A DNA stretch of 53,666 nt from Nemertoderma westbladi. Lineage: Eukaryota > Xenacoelomorpha > Nemertodermatida > Nemertodermatidae. Numbering within the stretch: position 1 is the stretch's first letter; every line of letters begins with the position of its first letter. The stretch is taken from positions 1-53,666 of the forward strand of contig JAUCBJ010003544.1 in NCBI GenBank assembly GCA_032718475.1, written 5' to 3'. Under the pieces are notes generated by a model. It was given only the letters and a program-made list of their open reading frames with translations, ran no database searches and had not been told where the DNA came from. The position numbers and the translations under genes were made by a program. Of the stretch, positions 9,504 to 20,051 are shown in pieces.

Positions 9504-10380
9504 AGAGTGGCCAAAGTTAAAAAGGATGTTTTTAGGTGCAAGAGGCGAAAACCTCAACCATTATTCTTAGAGCCAGCTATATATAGAGATCCTCATAAAA
9601 CTATGTAACTATGTAACTTGTAACTTGTGGGGGGGGGGGGGGTCCATGTCATGTCACTAAATTGGGACACCATATATTCCGGAGCATGGTGTACCACAGG
9701 CAATTATTATTGTATTATTGTCAATTGGGGAGTCGTTTCAGCCTTCTCATAGGGTTAATGTTAACTTAATATTGAAAAATTAGTGCCTAGAAGTAAAAAT
9801 TTTACTGTAAACTGTGTTCCTAAATTTAGTTTATTGTTTTAGTTAGAAAACCCTGCCATTTTAACCTGCTACTTTCCTTTAAAAGGTACCTTAAATGATA
9901 ATATCGAAATTAAATATTCGCAAAATTAAGTTAATGTGCTAAAATAGGTTGAAACGACACCCCAATTCCAATTGGTTTATATGTGTACCACAGTAGGCCT
10001 CTACAGCAGAATGATACTGTAGGTGGAGGGCCCTGCAACCAGTAACTATTAAAATCTGAAATCCTGGCACCTGGTGCTGGTAGCATGTATTATTATGTAG
10101 GCCTATTCCTGTATTCGTACTGCTGTACTGATTATGTTTCATAATGTAGGCCTAACCTCTGTAACTGCTGCTGCTGTACACAAGTTAATATTTCATATTT
10201 AGTGATCTAGGCAACAGTGTACGTACAGCTTTGATGCCAGGATACCTGGATACTGATTAGGCCTAATGCTGTAATGACTGAATGAATTGCAAATTGACGT
10301 TATATCAGCTTGTAATGTAAATCCGGCTGCCGGAGTATTCCGGGTGCCGTAGGCCTATTCAGTATTCGATAGCCCTAATC
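9504..10380. other. Non-coding stretch upstream of the COA3-like gene
   Basis: No gene is seen. It holds a G-run at 9629-9642 and four copies of TAGGCCTA within 260 bp (10098, 10147, 10258, 10350). A GC-rich inverted stretch, GCTGCCGGAG/TCCGGGTGCC, lies just upstream of the ATG at 10381, where the promoter of the next gene should be. Confidence 0.5.
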
Positions 10381-11136
10381 ATGTCGATTCTGAGAGCTGC
10401 AGTGAAAAATATCGGGGAGCGAAAAGGAATTCCCAAAGATAAACTTAACGCAGTTCTCGGGAAGTTGGACTTCAGGCCAAAAGGTTTTGTAAAGGATGAA
10501 TTTTTTCTGCCACGGAATGTGCAGAAACTTGTGAACGATGTTGCGAGCAAGGAGGAAACTCTTAACGAAATGAAAAACATACTGGTGGACCAATCAAAGA
10601 GAGAAAATAAATCCCCTGAACAAATCGAACTGATGGTGAAACATTTGGACTTACTAGCGACTCGTCAGAGTTTAAGCGAGCACAGTTTATTGCAGCAGGA
10701 CGCAGGATTAGGGATCCCGCGGGAGCACATGGTTGCCCCCGGCTTGTTCCGAAGCAGCGCCCGCGTCAAGGTAATCATGCAACCGTCGCGCGGGGATTAC
10801 GCCGATCTCTCGCGGGAGGAATGGAACAGACTGCCCCCCAGCGAGAAAGAACGGGCCCAGGAGGAACTCACTGGGAGACTCGCCTTCCAACAACGGTTCT
10901 TCGCTGGGGACCCGTGGGCGAAGGCCAGCCGATTCGTACGGGACCCGAACTGGGACCTCGCTCACAGAAGGGCCCCCTTCTTCCTTAAGAACATGGCTGT
11001 AGCAGCGTTGCTCTGCGGTGTAGTTATTTTTGTTTATGGATATACAATGTGGACTGTAGGTAGGGAATCATTCCTCGACAATCTCGAGGCCATACCTAAA
11101 CATAAAGATATGAAACAGACACAAACCGGTTCCTAA
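10381..11136 (+). CDS. Intronless ORF with COA3-like C-terminal membrane domain
   Basis: This is a complete 251-codon ORF with ATG at 10381. Residues about 1-120 are charged and helical, with no family I recognise. Residues about 130-190 are rich in Arg and Trp. One membrane helix lies near residues 203-222 (KNMAVAALLCGVVIFVYGYT), followed by ESFLDNLE. This helix-plus-motif resembles the mitochondrial COA3/CCDC56 signature, G..ALV..IYGYT....QERFLDELE. COA3 is an inner-membrane factor for COX1 maturation and is normally about 100 residues, so this protein would carry a long unrelated N-terminal extension. The middle (10700-10980) is much more GC-rich than both ends. The lack of introns fits a small gene or an old retrocopy. 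The open frame is convincing; the COA3 link is moderate. Confidence 0.6.
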   Translation: MSILRAAVKNIGERKGIPKDKLNAVLGKLDFRPKGFVKDEFFLPRNVQKLVNDVASKEETLNEMKNILVDQSKRENKSPEQIELMVKHLDLLATRQSLSEHSLLQQDAGLGIPREHMVAPGLFRSSARVKVIMQPSRGDYADLSREEWNRLPPSEKERAQEELTGRLAFQQRFFAGDPWAKASRFVRDPNWDLAHRRAPFFLKNMAVAALLCGVVIFVYGYTMWTVGRESFLDNLEAIPKHKDMKQTQTGS

Positions 11137-11444
11137 TTGCTAGTGCCCTTGTCGAGTCGGTGTGCTAGAGGTTAACTATTAGTCCACCATCAATAGTTAT
11201 GTTGTTTCCTTTTGTTTTCACTTCGCGTATAAAATGTAGCCTATTCCGTAATAGATGCGATCTTTTGTGATGATTTTTATTGGAGGGAAGTTCTACAGTA
11301 TTAATATGAATTTTTACGTAACAGGCACACCGGTAATTAACTAACACAGCAACCGACCCCGCATTTAGTGTAGATATTACCACACTACATTGCATACTAA
11401 TAAGTATATTGCTAACGTTGATAATGACAGGGACAGCGATAGGA

Positions 11445-11450
11445 AATAAA
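11445..11450 (+). terminator. Possible poly(A) signal AATAAA
   Basis: An AATAAA lies about 310 bp after the stop of the COA3-like ORF, on the same strand. This is a plausible 3' UTR length, but the hexamer is common in AT-rich DNA. Confidence 0.3.
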
Positions 11451-12466
11451 TACGTTTGAGAATTTGATATCTTTGGGGAAAATATAATTTAATTGTTTGA
11501 AATCCAGATAATCAATTGATTGAATAAGTTTCTCTATTACGCGGTCCCCCTCGATATTATTTGATTTATTTTCTGAAAATTTGAATCTAGAATAAATTTA
11601 TATGTAATCTAACTCAGTAAGTAGAACTGCAGGTTGTATGTTACCTATAATATTATTTCATACAACGGTTAAGAATACTTTGTGATGCTTTTTTAAAGCA
11701 TACGTAGTTTTTCTTTCCGTACTGTACTTAGTTTTCTTATATTATGTTTACAAATATAGACCTATAATTCTCTATTATTGTTGATCTTTAGTTCGATTTT
11801 AAATAAAAGCTATTTTCGTGGGAAAGTCGTTTTTATTAATTTTCTAATAAAATAACGTACTCATTTAAATCGCCTCCGAATTTCCTAATTATAAGAGTTG
11901 AAATAATAGTTATTTAATTTGTTTACGTTATATTACAAATCTTTGTTGTTTTCTTCTTGTAATTAATTACCTTCATTTCTTACAGCAGATGCTTGCAAAA
12001 AATGCTTACAAATCAAAGTCAAAGCCTAATTAATTGGATGCGATAATATTACATTAACACAATTCGTTTACAGGATTCGGAAAGATGCTAAAATAACCGA
12101 GATTTTCCTGTTTTGAGTTTACAATACAAAAAATTCAAATTATCAATGCGATTGGTCGTGACGTCACTAAGCCTTCCTTTATCATTGATATGAACATTCA
12201 GATAGCCATTCAGTGTCTTTCTTCAGTTTGTTACGCCGGACTACTTACTACTGTAATAATCAGTGCTGCTAATGTACCGTACCAGCTCTTTAGCATAACA
12301 GCAATTAATACACAATACCGGACCGGTGTCCCAGGCGAATCTCCCCTTCCCATGTAGACTTACACTTACAGGATAATAATACTATGAGCCTACCGTGCCG
12401 TACAGCCACAGATTGGCTATTCTTGGTTGATGGTAATGACCGAAATTCCGGGCAGTACTCCAAGAG

Positions 12467-12580
12467 CTGTAAAGTCAACTTTACACGCTGTAAATTGTCA
12501 TAAAGTCAACTTTATATGATTTGTATTGTATAAAGTCAACTTTATACGATATTTAATGTATAAATTAAACTTTGCACGCT
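12467..12580. repeat. Palindromic AAAGTCAACTTT tandem units
   Basis: Three clear units and one diverged unit of TAAAGTCAACTTTA, each an inverted repeat with a CA centre, are spaced 33-38 bp apart. Confidence 0.7.
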
Positions 12581-13449
12581 ATTAATTATATAGCTTGCCT
12601 GTAAAGAATCAAAACAACACATGACAGCACATTTCAAAATTGTGCTTTTCTGTCGAAATATATAGGAAACTATTTAATAACGTTCGTTATTAACTATAAA
12701 TTTGGAAGTTATGGAAATTTAGGACAGCATACTGTATATTCCATCTCTTTACATTTGGGTACTGAATAAGAACAACACATCTCGCATTTGGGCACTCAGT
12801 GTCAACTGCTTTCACAATAGTGTTCAGCGGCGCAGATTCAAATCCATCTAAAGCCTGTAGAAATTTTGCATTGATTTGTCCCTATGAAAGATACTTTAGA
12901 CCCATAAGATAGTATAATAGGCACATCAACCAATTAAGGCTATTAGATAATAGTTATTAAATTATAATTAAATTATAAAAATTAGTTATTAAAGGCTTAA
13001 TTAATTGCACAAACAACTACAAAATAAATAACAACTAATATAAAATAAATTTTAGGTTTGAAAAATAAACTGGCGAAAGCACATACTGTATAATTCCCAC
13101 AAAAATAAATGATATGAATATTATATGGAACGACATTGCATAATGTTCTCCCTAACCCGAAAAGCCTCATTAAGGTAACGGCCTAACTTTAGTAGTTTTT
13201 CCCTTTAGACATTGGGGAGTAGAAATGACTGACTAGTTCCGGAGTATTCACCCTTCGGAGTTAGTGTGCCTTCCAGGTAACATTCACTAGAGAGTGGCCT
13301 TCAGGTTGCCTCCAATGTTTCGTGTTTCTCCCGTTTACCTGTAACTTTGTTTTACTTACTGTTTCTGAATAAACGTACTACAATAATGTGCAGTACTGTC
13401 TGTATGTTGTGAATTGTGATTTTACTACTTTTTCTTGCATATATTTTAA

Positions 13450-16400
13450 ATGCCGTGGTGGGGTGGGGTTGGAATGGTTCGGCCACGAAGGGGTGGTTCG
13501 AGGGTGGGTTGGGAAGAAATGGTTTGGCCGCGAAGGGGTGGTTCGGTGGTGGGGTGGGGTTGGAATGGTTCGACCACGAAGGGGTGGGTTGGGAAGAAAT
13601 GGTTTGGCCGCGAAGGGGTGGTTCGGTGGTGGGGTGGGGTTGGAATGGTTCGGCAAGGGGTGGTTCGGGGGTGGGTTGGGAAGAAATGGTATGGCCGCGA
13701 AGGGGTGGTTCGGTGGTGGGGTGGGGTTGGAATGGTTCGGCCACGAAGGGGTGGTTCGAGTCGGGGGTGGGTTGGGAAGAAATGGTTTTGCCGCAAAGGG
13801 GTGGTGGGGTGGGGTTGGAATGGTTCGGCCACGAAGGGGTGGGTTGGGAAGAAATGGTTTGGCCGCGAAGGGGTGGTTCGGTGGTGGGATGGGGTTGGAA
13901 TGGTTCGGCTACGAAGGGGTGGTTCGGGGGTGGGTTGGGAAGAAATGGTATGGCCGCGAAGGGGTGGTTCGGTGGTGGGTGGGGTTGGAATGGTTCGGCC
14001 ACGAAGGGGTGGTTCGGGGGTGGGTTGGGAAGAAATGGTTCGGCCACGAAGGGGTGGTTCGAGGGTGGGTTGGGAAGAAATGGTTTGTCCGCGAAGGGGT
14101 GGTTCGGTGGTGGGGTGGGGTTGGAATGGTTCGACCACAAAGGGGTGGGTTGGGAAGAAATGGTTTGGCCGCGAAGGGGTGGTTCGGTGGTGGGGTGGGG
14201 TTGGAATGGTTCGGCAAGGGGTGGTTCGGGGGTGGGTTGGGAAGAAATGGTATGGCCGCGAAGGGGTGGTTCGGTGGTGGGGTGGGGTTGGAATGGTTCG
14301 GCCACGAAGGGGTGGTTCGAGTCGGGGGTGGGTTGGGAAGAAATGGTTTTGCCGCAAAGGGGTGGTGGGGTGGGGTTGGAATGGTTCGGCCACGAAGGGG
14401 TGGGTTGGGAAGAAATGGTTTGGCCGCGAAGGGGTGGTTCGGTGGTGGGATGGGGTTGGAATGGTTCGGCTACGAAGGGGTGGTTCGGGGGTGGGTTGGG
14501 AAGAAATGGTATGGCCGCGAAGGGGTGGTTCGGTGGTGGGTGGGGTTGGAATGGTTCGGCCACGAAGGGGTGGTTCGGGGGTGGGTTGGGAAGAAATGGT
14601 TTGGCCGCGAAGGGGTGGTTCGGTAGTGGGGTGGGGTTGGAATGGTTCGGCCACGAAGGGGTGGTTCGTTGGTGGGGTGGGTTGGAATGGTTCGGCCACG
14701 AAGGGGTGGTTCGGGGTGGGTTGGGAAGAAATGGTTTTGCCGCGACGGGGTGGTTCGGTGGTGGGGTGGGGTAGGAATGGTTCGGCCACGAAGGGCTGGG
14801 TTGGGAAGAAATGGTTTGGCCGCGAAGGGGTGGTTCGGTGGTGGGTTGGGAAGAAATGGTTTGGCCGCGAAGGGGTGGTTCGGTAGTGGGGTGGGGTTGG
14901 AATGGTTCGGCCACGAAGGGGTGGTTCGTTGGTGGGGTGGGTTGGAATGGTTCGGCCACGAAGGGGTGGTTCGGGGTGGGTTGGGAAGAAATGGTTTTGC
15001 CGCGACGGGGTGGTTCGGTGGTGGGGTGGGGTAGGAATGGTTCGGCCACGAAGGGGTGGGTTGGGAAGAAATGGTTTGGCCGCGAAGGGGTGGTTCGGTG
15101 GTGGGTTGGGAAGAAATGGTTTGGCCGCGAAGGGGTGGTTCGGTAGTGGGGTGGGGTTGGAATGGTTCGGCCACGAAGGGGTGGTTCGTTGGTGGGGTGG
15201 GTTGGAATGGTTCGGCCACGAAGGGGTGGTTCGGGGTGGGTTGGGAAGAAATGGTTTTGCCGCGACGGGGTGGTTCGGTGGTGGGATGGGGTAGGAATGG
15301 TTCGGCCACGAAGGGGTGGGTTGGGAAGAAATTGTTTGGCCGCGAAGGGGTGGTTCGGTGGTGGGGTGGGGTTGGAATGGTTCGACCACGAAGGGGTGGG
15401 TAGGGAAGAAATGGTTTTGCCGCGAAAGGGTGGTGGGGTGGGGTTGGAATGGTTCGGCCACGAAGGGGTGGGTTGGGAAGAAATGGTTTGGCCGCGAAGG
15501 TATGGTTCGGTGGTGGGGTGGGGTTGGAATGGTTCGGCCACGAAGGGGTGGTTCGGGGGTGGGTTGGGAAGAAATGGTTTGGCCGCGAAGGGGTGGTTCG
15601 GTGGTGGGGTGGGGTTGGAATGGTTCGGCCGCGAAGGGGTGGTTCGTTGGTGTGGTGGGTTGGACTTGGAATGGTTCGGCCGCGAAGGGGTGGTTCGGGG
15701 GTGGGTTGGGAAGAAATGGTATGGCCGCGAAGGGATGGTGGGGTGGGGTTGGAATGGTTCGGCAAGAAGGGGTGGTTCGGGGGTGGGTTGGGAAGAAATG
15801 GTTTGGCCGCGAAGGGGTGGTTCGGTGGTGGGGTGGGGTTGGAATGGTTCGGCCGCGAAGGGGTGGTTCGTTGGTGTGGTGGGTTGGACTTGGAATGGTT
15901 CGGCCGCGAAGGGGTGGTTCGGTGGTGGGGTGGGGTTGGAATGGTTCGGCCGCGAAGGGGTGGTTCGTTGGTGTGGTGGGTTGGACTTGGAATGGTTCGG
16001 CCGCGATGGGGTGGTTCGTTGGTGGGGTGGGGTTGGAATGGTTCCGTCGCGAAGGGGTGGTTCGTTGGTGTGGTGGGTTGGACTTGGAATGGTTCGGCCG
16101 CGATGGGGTAGTTCGGTGGTGGGGTGGGGTTGGAATGGTTCGGCCACGATGGGGTGGGTTGGGAAGAAATGGTTTGGCTGCGAAGGGGTGGTTCGGTGGT
16201 GGGGTGGGGTTGGAATGGTTCGGCCGCGAAGGGGTGGTTCGTTGGTGTGGTGGGTTGGACTTGGAATGGTTCGGCCGCGATGGGGTGGTTCGTTGGTGGG
16301 GTGGGTTGGAATGGTTCGGCCACGAAGGGGTGGTTCGAGGGTGGGTTGGGAAGAAATGGTATGGCCGCGAAGGGGTGGTTCGGTGGAGGGGTGGGGTTGG

Positions 16401-18540
16401 AATGGTTCGGCCCCGAAGGGGTGGTTCGGGGTTGGGTTGGGAAGAAATGGTTTGGCCGCGAAGGGGTGGTTCGGTGGTGGGGTGGGGTTGGAATGGTTCG
16501 GCCACGAAGGGGTGGGTTGGGAAGAAATGGTTTGGCTGCGAAGGGGTGGTTCGGTGGTGGGGTGGGGTTGGAATGGTTCGGCCGCGAAGGGGTGGTTCGT
16601 TGGTGTGGTGGGTTGGACTTGGAATGGTTTGGCCGCGAAGGGGTGGTTCGGTGGTGGGGTGGGGTTGGAATGGTTCGGCCACGAAGGGGTGGTTCGGGGG
16701 TGGGTTGGGAAGAAATTGTTTGGCCGCGAAGGGGTGGTTCGGTGGTGGGGTGGGGTTGGAATGGTTCGGCCACGAAGGGGTGGGTTGGGAAGAAATGGTT
16801 TGGCTGCGAATGGGTGGTTCGGTGGTGGGGTGGGGTTGGAATGGTTCGGCCGCGAAGGGGTGGTTCGTTGGTGTGGTGGGTTGGACTTGGAATGGTTCGG
16901 CCGCGATGGGGTGGTTCGTTGGTGTGGTGGGTTGGACTTGGAATGGTTCGGCCGCGATGGGGTGGTTCGTTGGTGGGGTGGGGTTGGAATGGTTTGGCCG
17001 CGAAGGGGTGGTTCGGTGGTGGGGTAGGGTTGGAATGGTTCGGCCACGATGGGGTGGGTTGGGAAGAATGGTTTGGCTGCGAAGGGGTGGTTCGGTGGTG
17101 GGGTGGGGTTGGAATGGTTCGGCCGCGAAGGGGTGGTACGTTGGTGTGGTGGGTTGGACTTGGAATGGTTCGGCCGCGATGGGGTGGTTCGTTGGTGGGG
17201 TGGGTTGGAATGGTTCGGCCACGAAGGGGTGGTTCGGGGTGGGTTGGGAAGAAATGGTATGGCCGCGAAGGGGTGGTTCGGTGGTGGGGTGGGGTTGGAA
17301 TGGTTCGGCCACGAAGGGGTGGTTCGGGGGTGGGTTGGGAAGAAATGGTTTTGCCGCGAAGGGGTGGTTCGGTGGTGGGGTAGGGTTGGAATGGTTCGGC
17401 CACGAAGGGGTGGGTTGGGGAAAAATGGTTCGGCCGCGAAGGGGTGGGTTGGGAAGAAATTGTTTGGCTGCGAAGGGGTGGTTCGGTGGTGGGGTGGGGT
17501 TGGAATGGTTCGGCCGCGAAGGGGTGGTTCGTTGGTGTGGTGGGTTTGACTTGGAATGGTTTGGCCGCGAAGGAGTGGTTCGGTGGTGGGGTGGGGTTGG
17601 AATGGTTCGGCCACGAAGGGGTGGGTTGGGAAGAAATGGTTTGGCTGCAAAGGGGTGGTTCGGTGGTGGGGTGGGGTTGGAATGGTTCGGCCGCGAAGGG
17701 GTGGTTCGTTGGTGTGGTGGGTTTGACTTGGAATGGTTCGGCCACGAAGGGGTGGTTCGGGGGTGGGTTGGGAAGAAATGGTTTGGCCGCGAAGAGGTGG
17801 TGGGGTGGGGTTGGAATGGTTCGGCCACGAAGGGGTGGGTTGGGAAGAAATGGTTTGGCTGCGAAGGGGTGGTTCGGTGGTGGGGTGGGGTTGGAATGGT
17901 TCGGCCACGAAGGGGTGGTTCGGGTGTGGGTGGGGAAGAAATGGTTTGGCCGCGAAGGGGTGGTTCGGTGGTGGGGTGGGGTTGGAATGGTTCGGCCACG
18001 GAGGGGTGGGTTGGGAAGAAATGGTTCGGCCGCGAAGGTGTGGTTCGCTGGTGGGGTGGGTTGGAATGGTTCGGCCGCGAAGGGGTGGGTTGGTAAGAAA
18101 TGGTTCGGCCGCGAAGGGTTGGTTCGTTGGCGGGGTGGGTTGGAATGGTTCGGCCGCGAAGGGGTGGCTCCGGGTTGGGTTGGGAAGAAATGGTTCGGCC
18201 GCGAAGGGGTGGTTCGGTGGTGGGGTGATTTGGAATGGTTCGGCCGCGAAGGGGTGGGTTGGGAAGAAATGGTTCGGCCGCGAAGGGGTGGTGGGGTGGG
18301 TTGGAATGGTTCGGCCGTAAAGGGATCGCTCGGGGTTGGGTTGGGAAGAAATGGTTCGGCCGCGAAGGGGTTGTTCTGTGGTGGGGTGGGTTGGAATGGT
18401 TCGGCCGCGAAGGGGTGGCTCAGGGTTGGGTTGGGAAGAAATGGTTCGGCCGCGAAAGGGTGGTTGGGTGGGTTGTAATGTTTCGGCCGCGAAGGGTTGG
18501 CTCGGTGGTTGGGTGGGTTGGAAAGGTTCGGCTGCGAACG
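13450..18540. repeat. 5.1-kb G-rich satellite with 44/47-bp alternating units
   Basis: The array is built from AATGGTTCGGCCACGAAGGGG-type units of three kinds. They end in GGGTTGGGAAG (about 44 bp), GGGGTGGGGTTGG (about 47 bp), or GTGTGGTGGGTTGGACTTGG. Shorter units of about 33 bp also occur. Higher-order copies are clear: a 561-bp duplication (for example 13651 and 14212) and a 260-bp triplication (14661, 14921, 15181). Units become more diverged toward 18540. Strand composition is extremely skewed, with G-runs on plus, so very long frames stay open on both strands in several phases. These are a compositional effect. The bottom strand would read Pro-rich NHPFAAEPFQP repeats. Confidence 0.97.
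14584..15363. repeat. 260-bp higher-order triplication inside the satellite
   Basis: Three near-identical 260-bp blocks share markers such as GTGGTTCGTTGG at 14661, 14921 and 15181, and GCCGCGACGGGG at 14998-15262. They show recent segmental amplification within the array. Confidence 0.85.
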
Positions 18541-18835
18541 GGTGGTTCACTACGCCAACATGCCAGTCGGGATCACCACCTCCTCCCAATGCAGCTGGAC
18601 TTTCAACTGGGTGATCGGCGGCTGGAAGGACGGCCATTGCCTGCTTGTCAGTCCCCAAACAGAACGCCATATGGTCTAGGTAGCGAGCCAGGCGTTGGTG
18701 AACAACATCGATATGAAGTGCTGAAATTAAGTAGTGGAATATGTTCCACAAAACCATTCATTGCTTCTTTGGCTGCTATTATTGGCTGTAATCCGTACCT
18801 GTTCTTGAAGCTGTGACTAAGAATACCATAGAATA
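18541..18835. other. Unique flank of the satellite
   Basis: No gene is certain. The minus strand stays open from 18757 into the satellite and encodes an ordinary-looking 70-residue segment (HMAFCLGTDKQAMAVLPAADH) before the repeats. This could be a remnant of a coding sequence from which the array expanded. Confidence 0.4.
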
Positions 18836-19020
18836 CAATTATTATAGGAAGGGATCTAGGGGTCTTAACCTCGAATGATAAGTTTATTTTACTGAAAATA
18901 ACTTATCTTTTATTGGCGCATTTGTAGGACTAATCCCATCCGATGCGTACTTTTTAAACGGGCAGTGTACAAATTTAGGAATCGCGTAATTTTTCTTGAA
19001 ATTAATACTCCATATCTCAA

Positions 19021-19088
19021 GAACCGGTGGCCTAGTGGTTGTAGTCTCGGCTTCCACCTCGAGGTCCCAGGTTCGAATCCGACACCAC
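19021..19088 (+). other. tRNA-like Pol III promoter (A and B boxes)
   Basis: The A box TGGCCTAGTGG (19028-19038) and B box GGTTCGAATCC (19070-19080) are near-perfect consensus and correctly spaced. The anticodon arm and T stem are degraded, so this is a tRNA-derived SINE-like head and not a working tRNA gene. Pol III would start near 19018, at the arm/loop boundary. Confidence 0.85.
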
Positions 19089-19131
19089 GCTGATGAGACC
19101 CAGTAAGGTCGAAACGCGTACATGGTTTGGA
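19078..19131 (+). ncRNA. Type I hammerhead ribozyme
   Basis: The core CTGATGA (19090-19096) is followed by helix II GACC/GGTC with loop CAGTAA (19097-19110), and then GAAA (19111-19114). The self-complementary CGCG (19115-19118) would form stem III in trans. TA follows, with cleavage expected at 19120/19121. Stem I pairs 19085-19089 with 19121-19125 with one mismatch. It continues beyond an internal loop (GACA/TTT) with TCC 19078-19080 and GGA 19129-19131. All invariant core bases are present. Short or trans-formed stem III is known for PLE and retrozyme hammerheads. Confidence 0.85.
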
Positions 19132-19372
19132 GAGATAGGAGATATTAATTTCAAGAAAAATTACGCGATTCCTAAATTTGTACACTACCCGGTTATAAAG
19201 TACGCATGTGATGGGATTAGTCCTACAATTGCGCCAATAAAAGATAAGTTATTTTCGGTAAAATAAACTTATCATTCGAGGTTAAGACCCCTAGATCCCT
19301 TCCTATAATAAATGTATAATAACAAACTCCTCGAAAAATACAGCTTGCCAACACATTGTTACTATCAATAAT

Positions 19373-19398
19373 AAAAAAAAAAAAAAAAAAAAAAAAAA
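19373..19398 (+). repeat. Poly(A) tail of the foldback retroposon
   Basis: This run of 26 A's directly precedes the second copy of the flanking direct repeat. Confidence 0.8.
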
Positions 19399-19590
19399 TA
19401 GAATACAATGTTATATTGAATGTGAGGTTGTCGAAGAACATACAGTATCAAAGATGGTAAAATCCCCCCCCCCCCCCCCGGAGACTCCCATGCTGTAAAA
19501 TATTATTTCATTACATTTTTCGGACCTTTCTGTACATAAACACCATAGAATAATATTGATAATGATTCCCTATGGAAAACCAAGACAATA

Positions 19591-19693
19591 GATTAGCCGT
19601 AACGGACTTTTAGAGTAACCGTACCGCGACTTTGAAAGTCGCGTTACGGCTAATCTCTCAAAAAATTAGCCGTAACGCGACATTAGCCGTAAC
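19591..19693. repeat. ATTAGCCGTAACG inverted/direct repeats, hairpin
   Basis: GATTAGCCGTAAC (19591-19603) is inverted at 19643-19655 around a perfect inner hairpin, GCGACTTTGAAAGTCGC (19626-19642). Two more direct copies of ATTAGCCGTAAC follow at 19665 and 19682. Confidence 0.8.
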
Positions 19694-20051
19694 TGTGGAA
19701 TAGGATACCAAACTGCAATATCCCCTTAGCATTTACTTACTTTATTTACTTACTGTAGTATTCACGTACCTTATTGCCACACTGGTGTTGATCAGAAAGG
19801 TGATAGTTTATGTGTTGTTGTGGTCTGATTATGCTGGTTCAGTTAATTATTGGTTATTCAGTCATTGGTGCCTGTTCACGCACCACTATTGGTTACACTA
19901 CAGTATTTTGAATGTCTGTAACTTTTCGCATTGCTGCCTACTTGCCTACAGTAATTTATATACTAAAACTTATTATTTATATAATAAAACTAATTATTTA
20001 ATTTTACATAACAAAAATCTCGCCTTTGGGTATATATTATATTGCCTTTAG

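Larger units (their letters stand above)
11137..13449. other. Intergenic AT-rich region
   Basis: No gene is supported. Notable items are the palindromic CRE TGACGTCA at 12159-12166 next to a CCAAT-type ATTGG at 12150-12155, and a small array of ATAAAGTCAACTTTAT units at 12467-12580. Sequence then stays unremarkable up to the satellite. Confidence 0.5.
18828..19409 (+). mobile_element. Foldback retroposon with tRNA-like promoter, hammerhead and poly(A)
   Basis: A body of 18840-19372 is followed by 26 A's (19373-19398). It is flanked by the direct repeat TAGAATACAAT at 18829-18839 and 19399-19409, with one extra shared A. That is the signature of LINE-type target-primed insertion. The body is a palindrome: arm 18840-19018 is repeated inverted at 19130-19310, about 178 bp with few mismatches. 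The 110-bp loop contains a tRNA-like A/B-box promoter and a type I hammerhead ribozyme. No protein is encoded. I know no described SINE, retrozyme or MITE with this exact combination. Confidence 0.75.

Noticed and set aside
12150-12166. Promoter with CCAAT and CRE
   Set aside because: The motifs are good, but no transcript unit starts nearby; kept only as a note in the intergenic entry.
13450-18540. CRISPR-like array
   Set aside because: There are no unique spacers, the units are degenerate and contiguous, and the host is eukaryotic.
13352-18816. Frames of up to about 1800 codons on both strands
   Set aside because: They lie in the satellite, occur in several phases at once, follow repeat units whose length is not a multiple of three, and contain only repeated residues. 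The lack of stops follows from base composition.
19021-19090. Functional tRNA gene
   Set aside because: A and B boxes are good, but the anticodon and T stems do not pair and the acceptor is missing; it is a SINE-like head.
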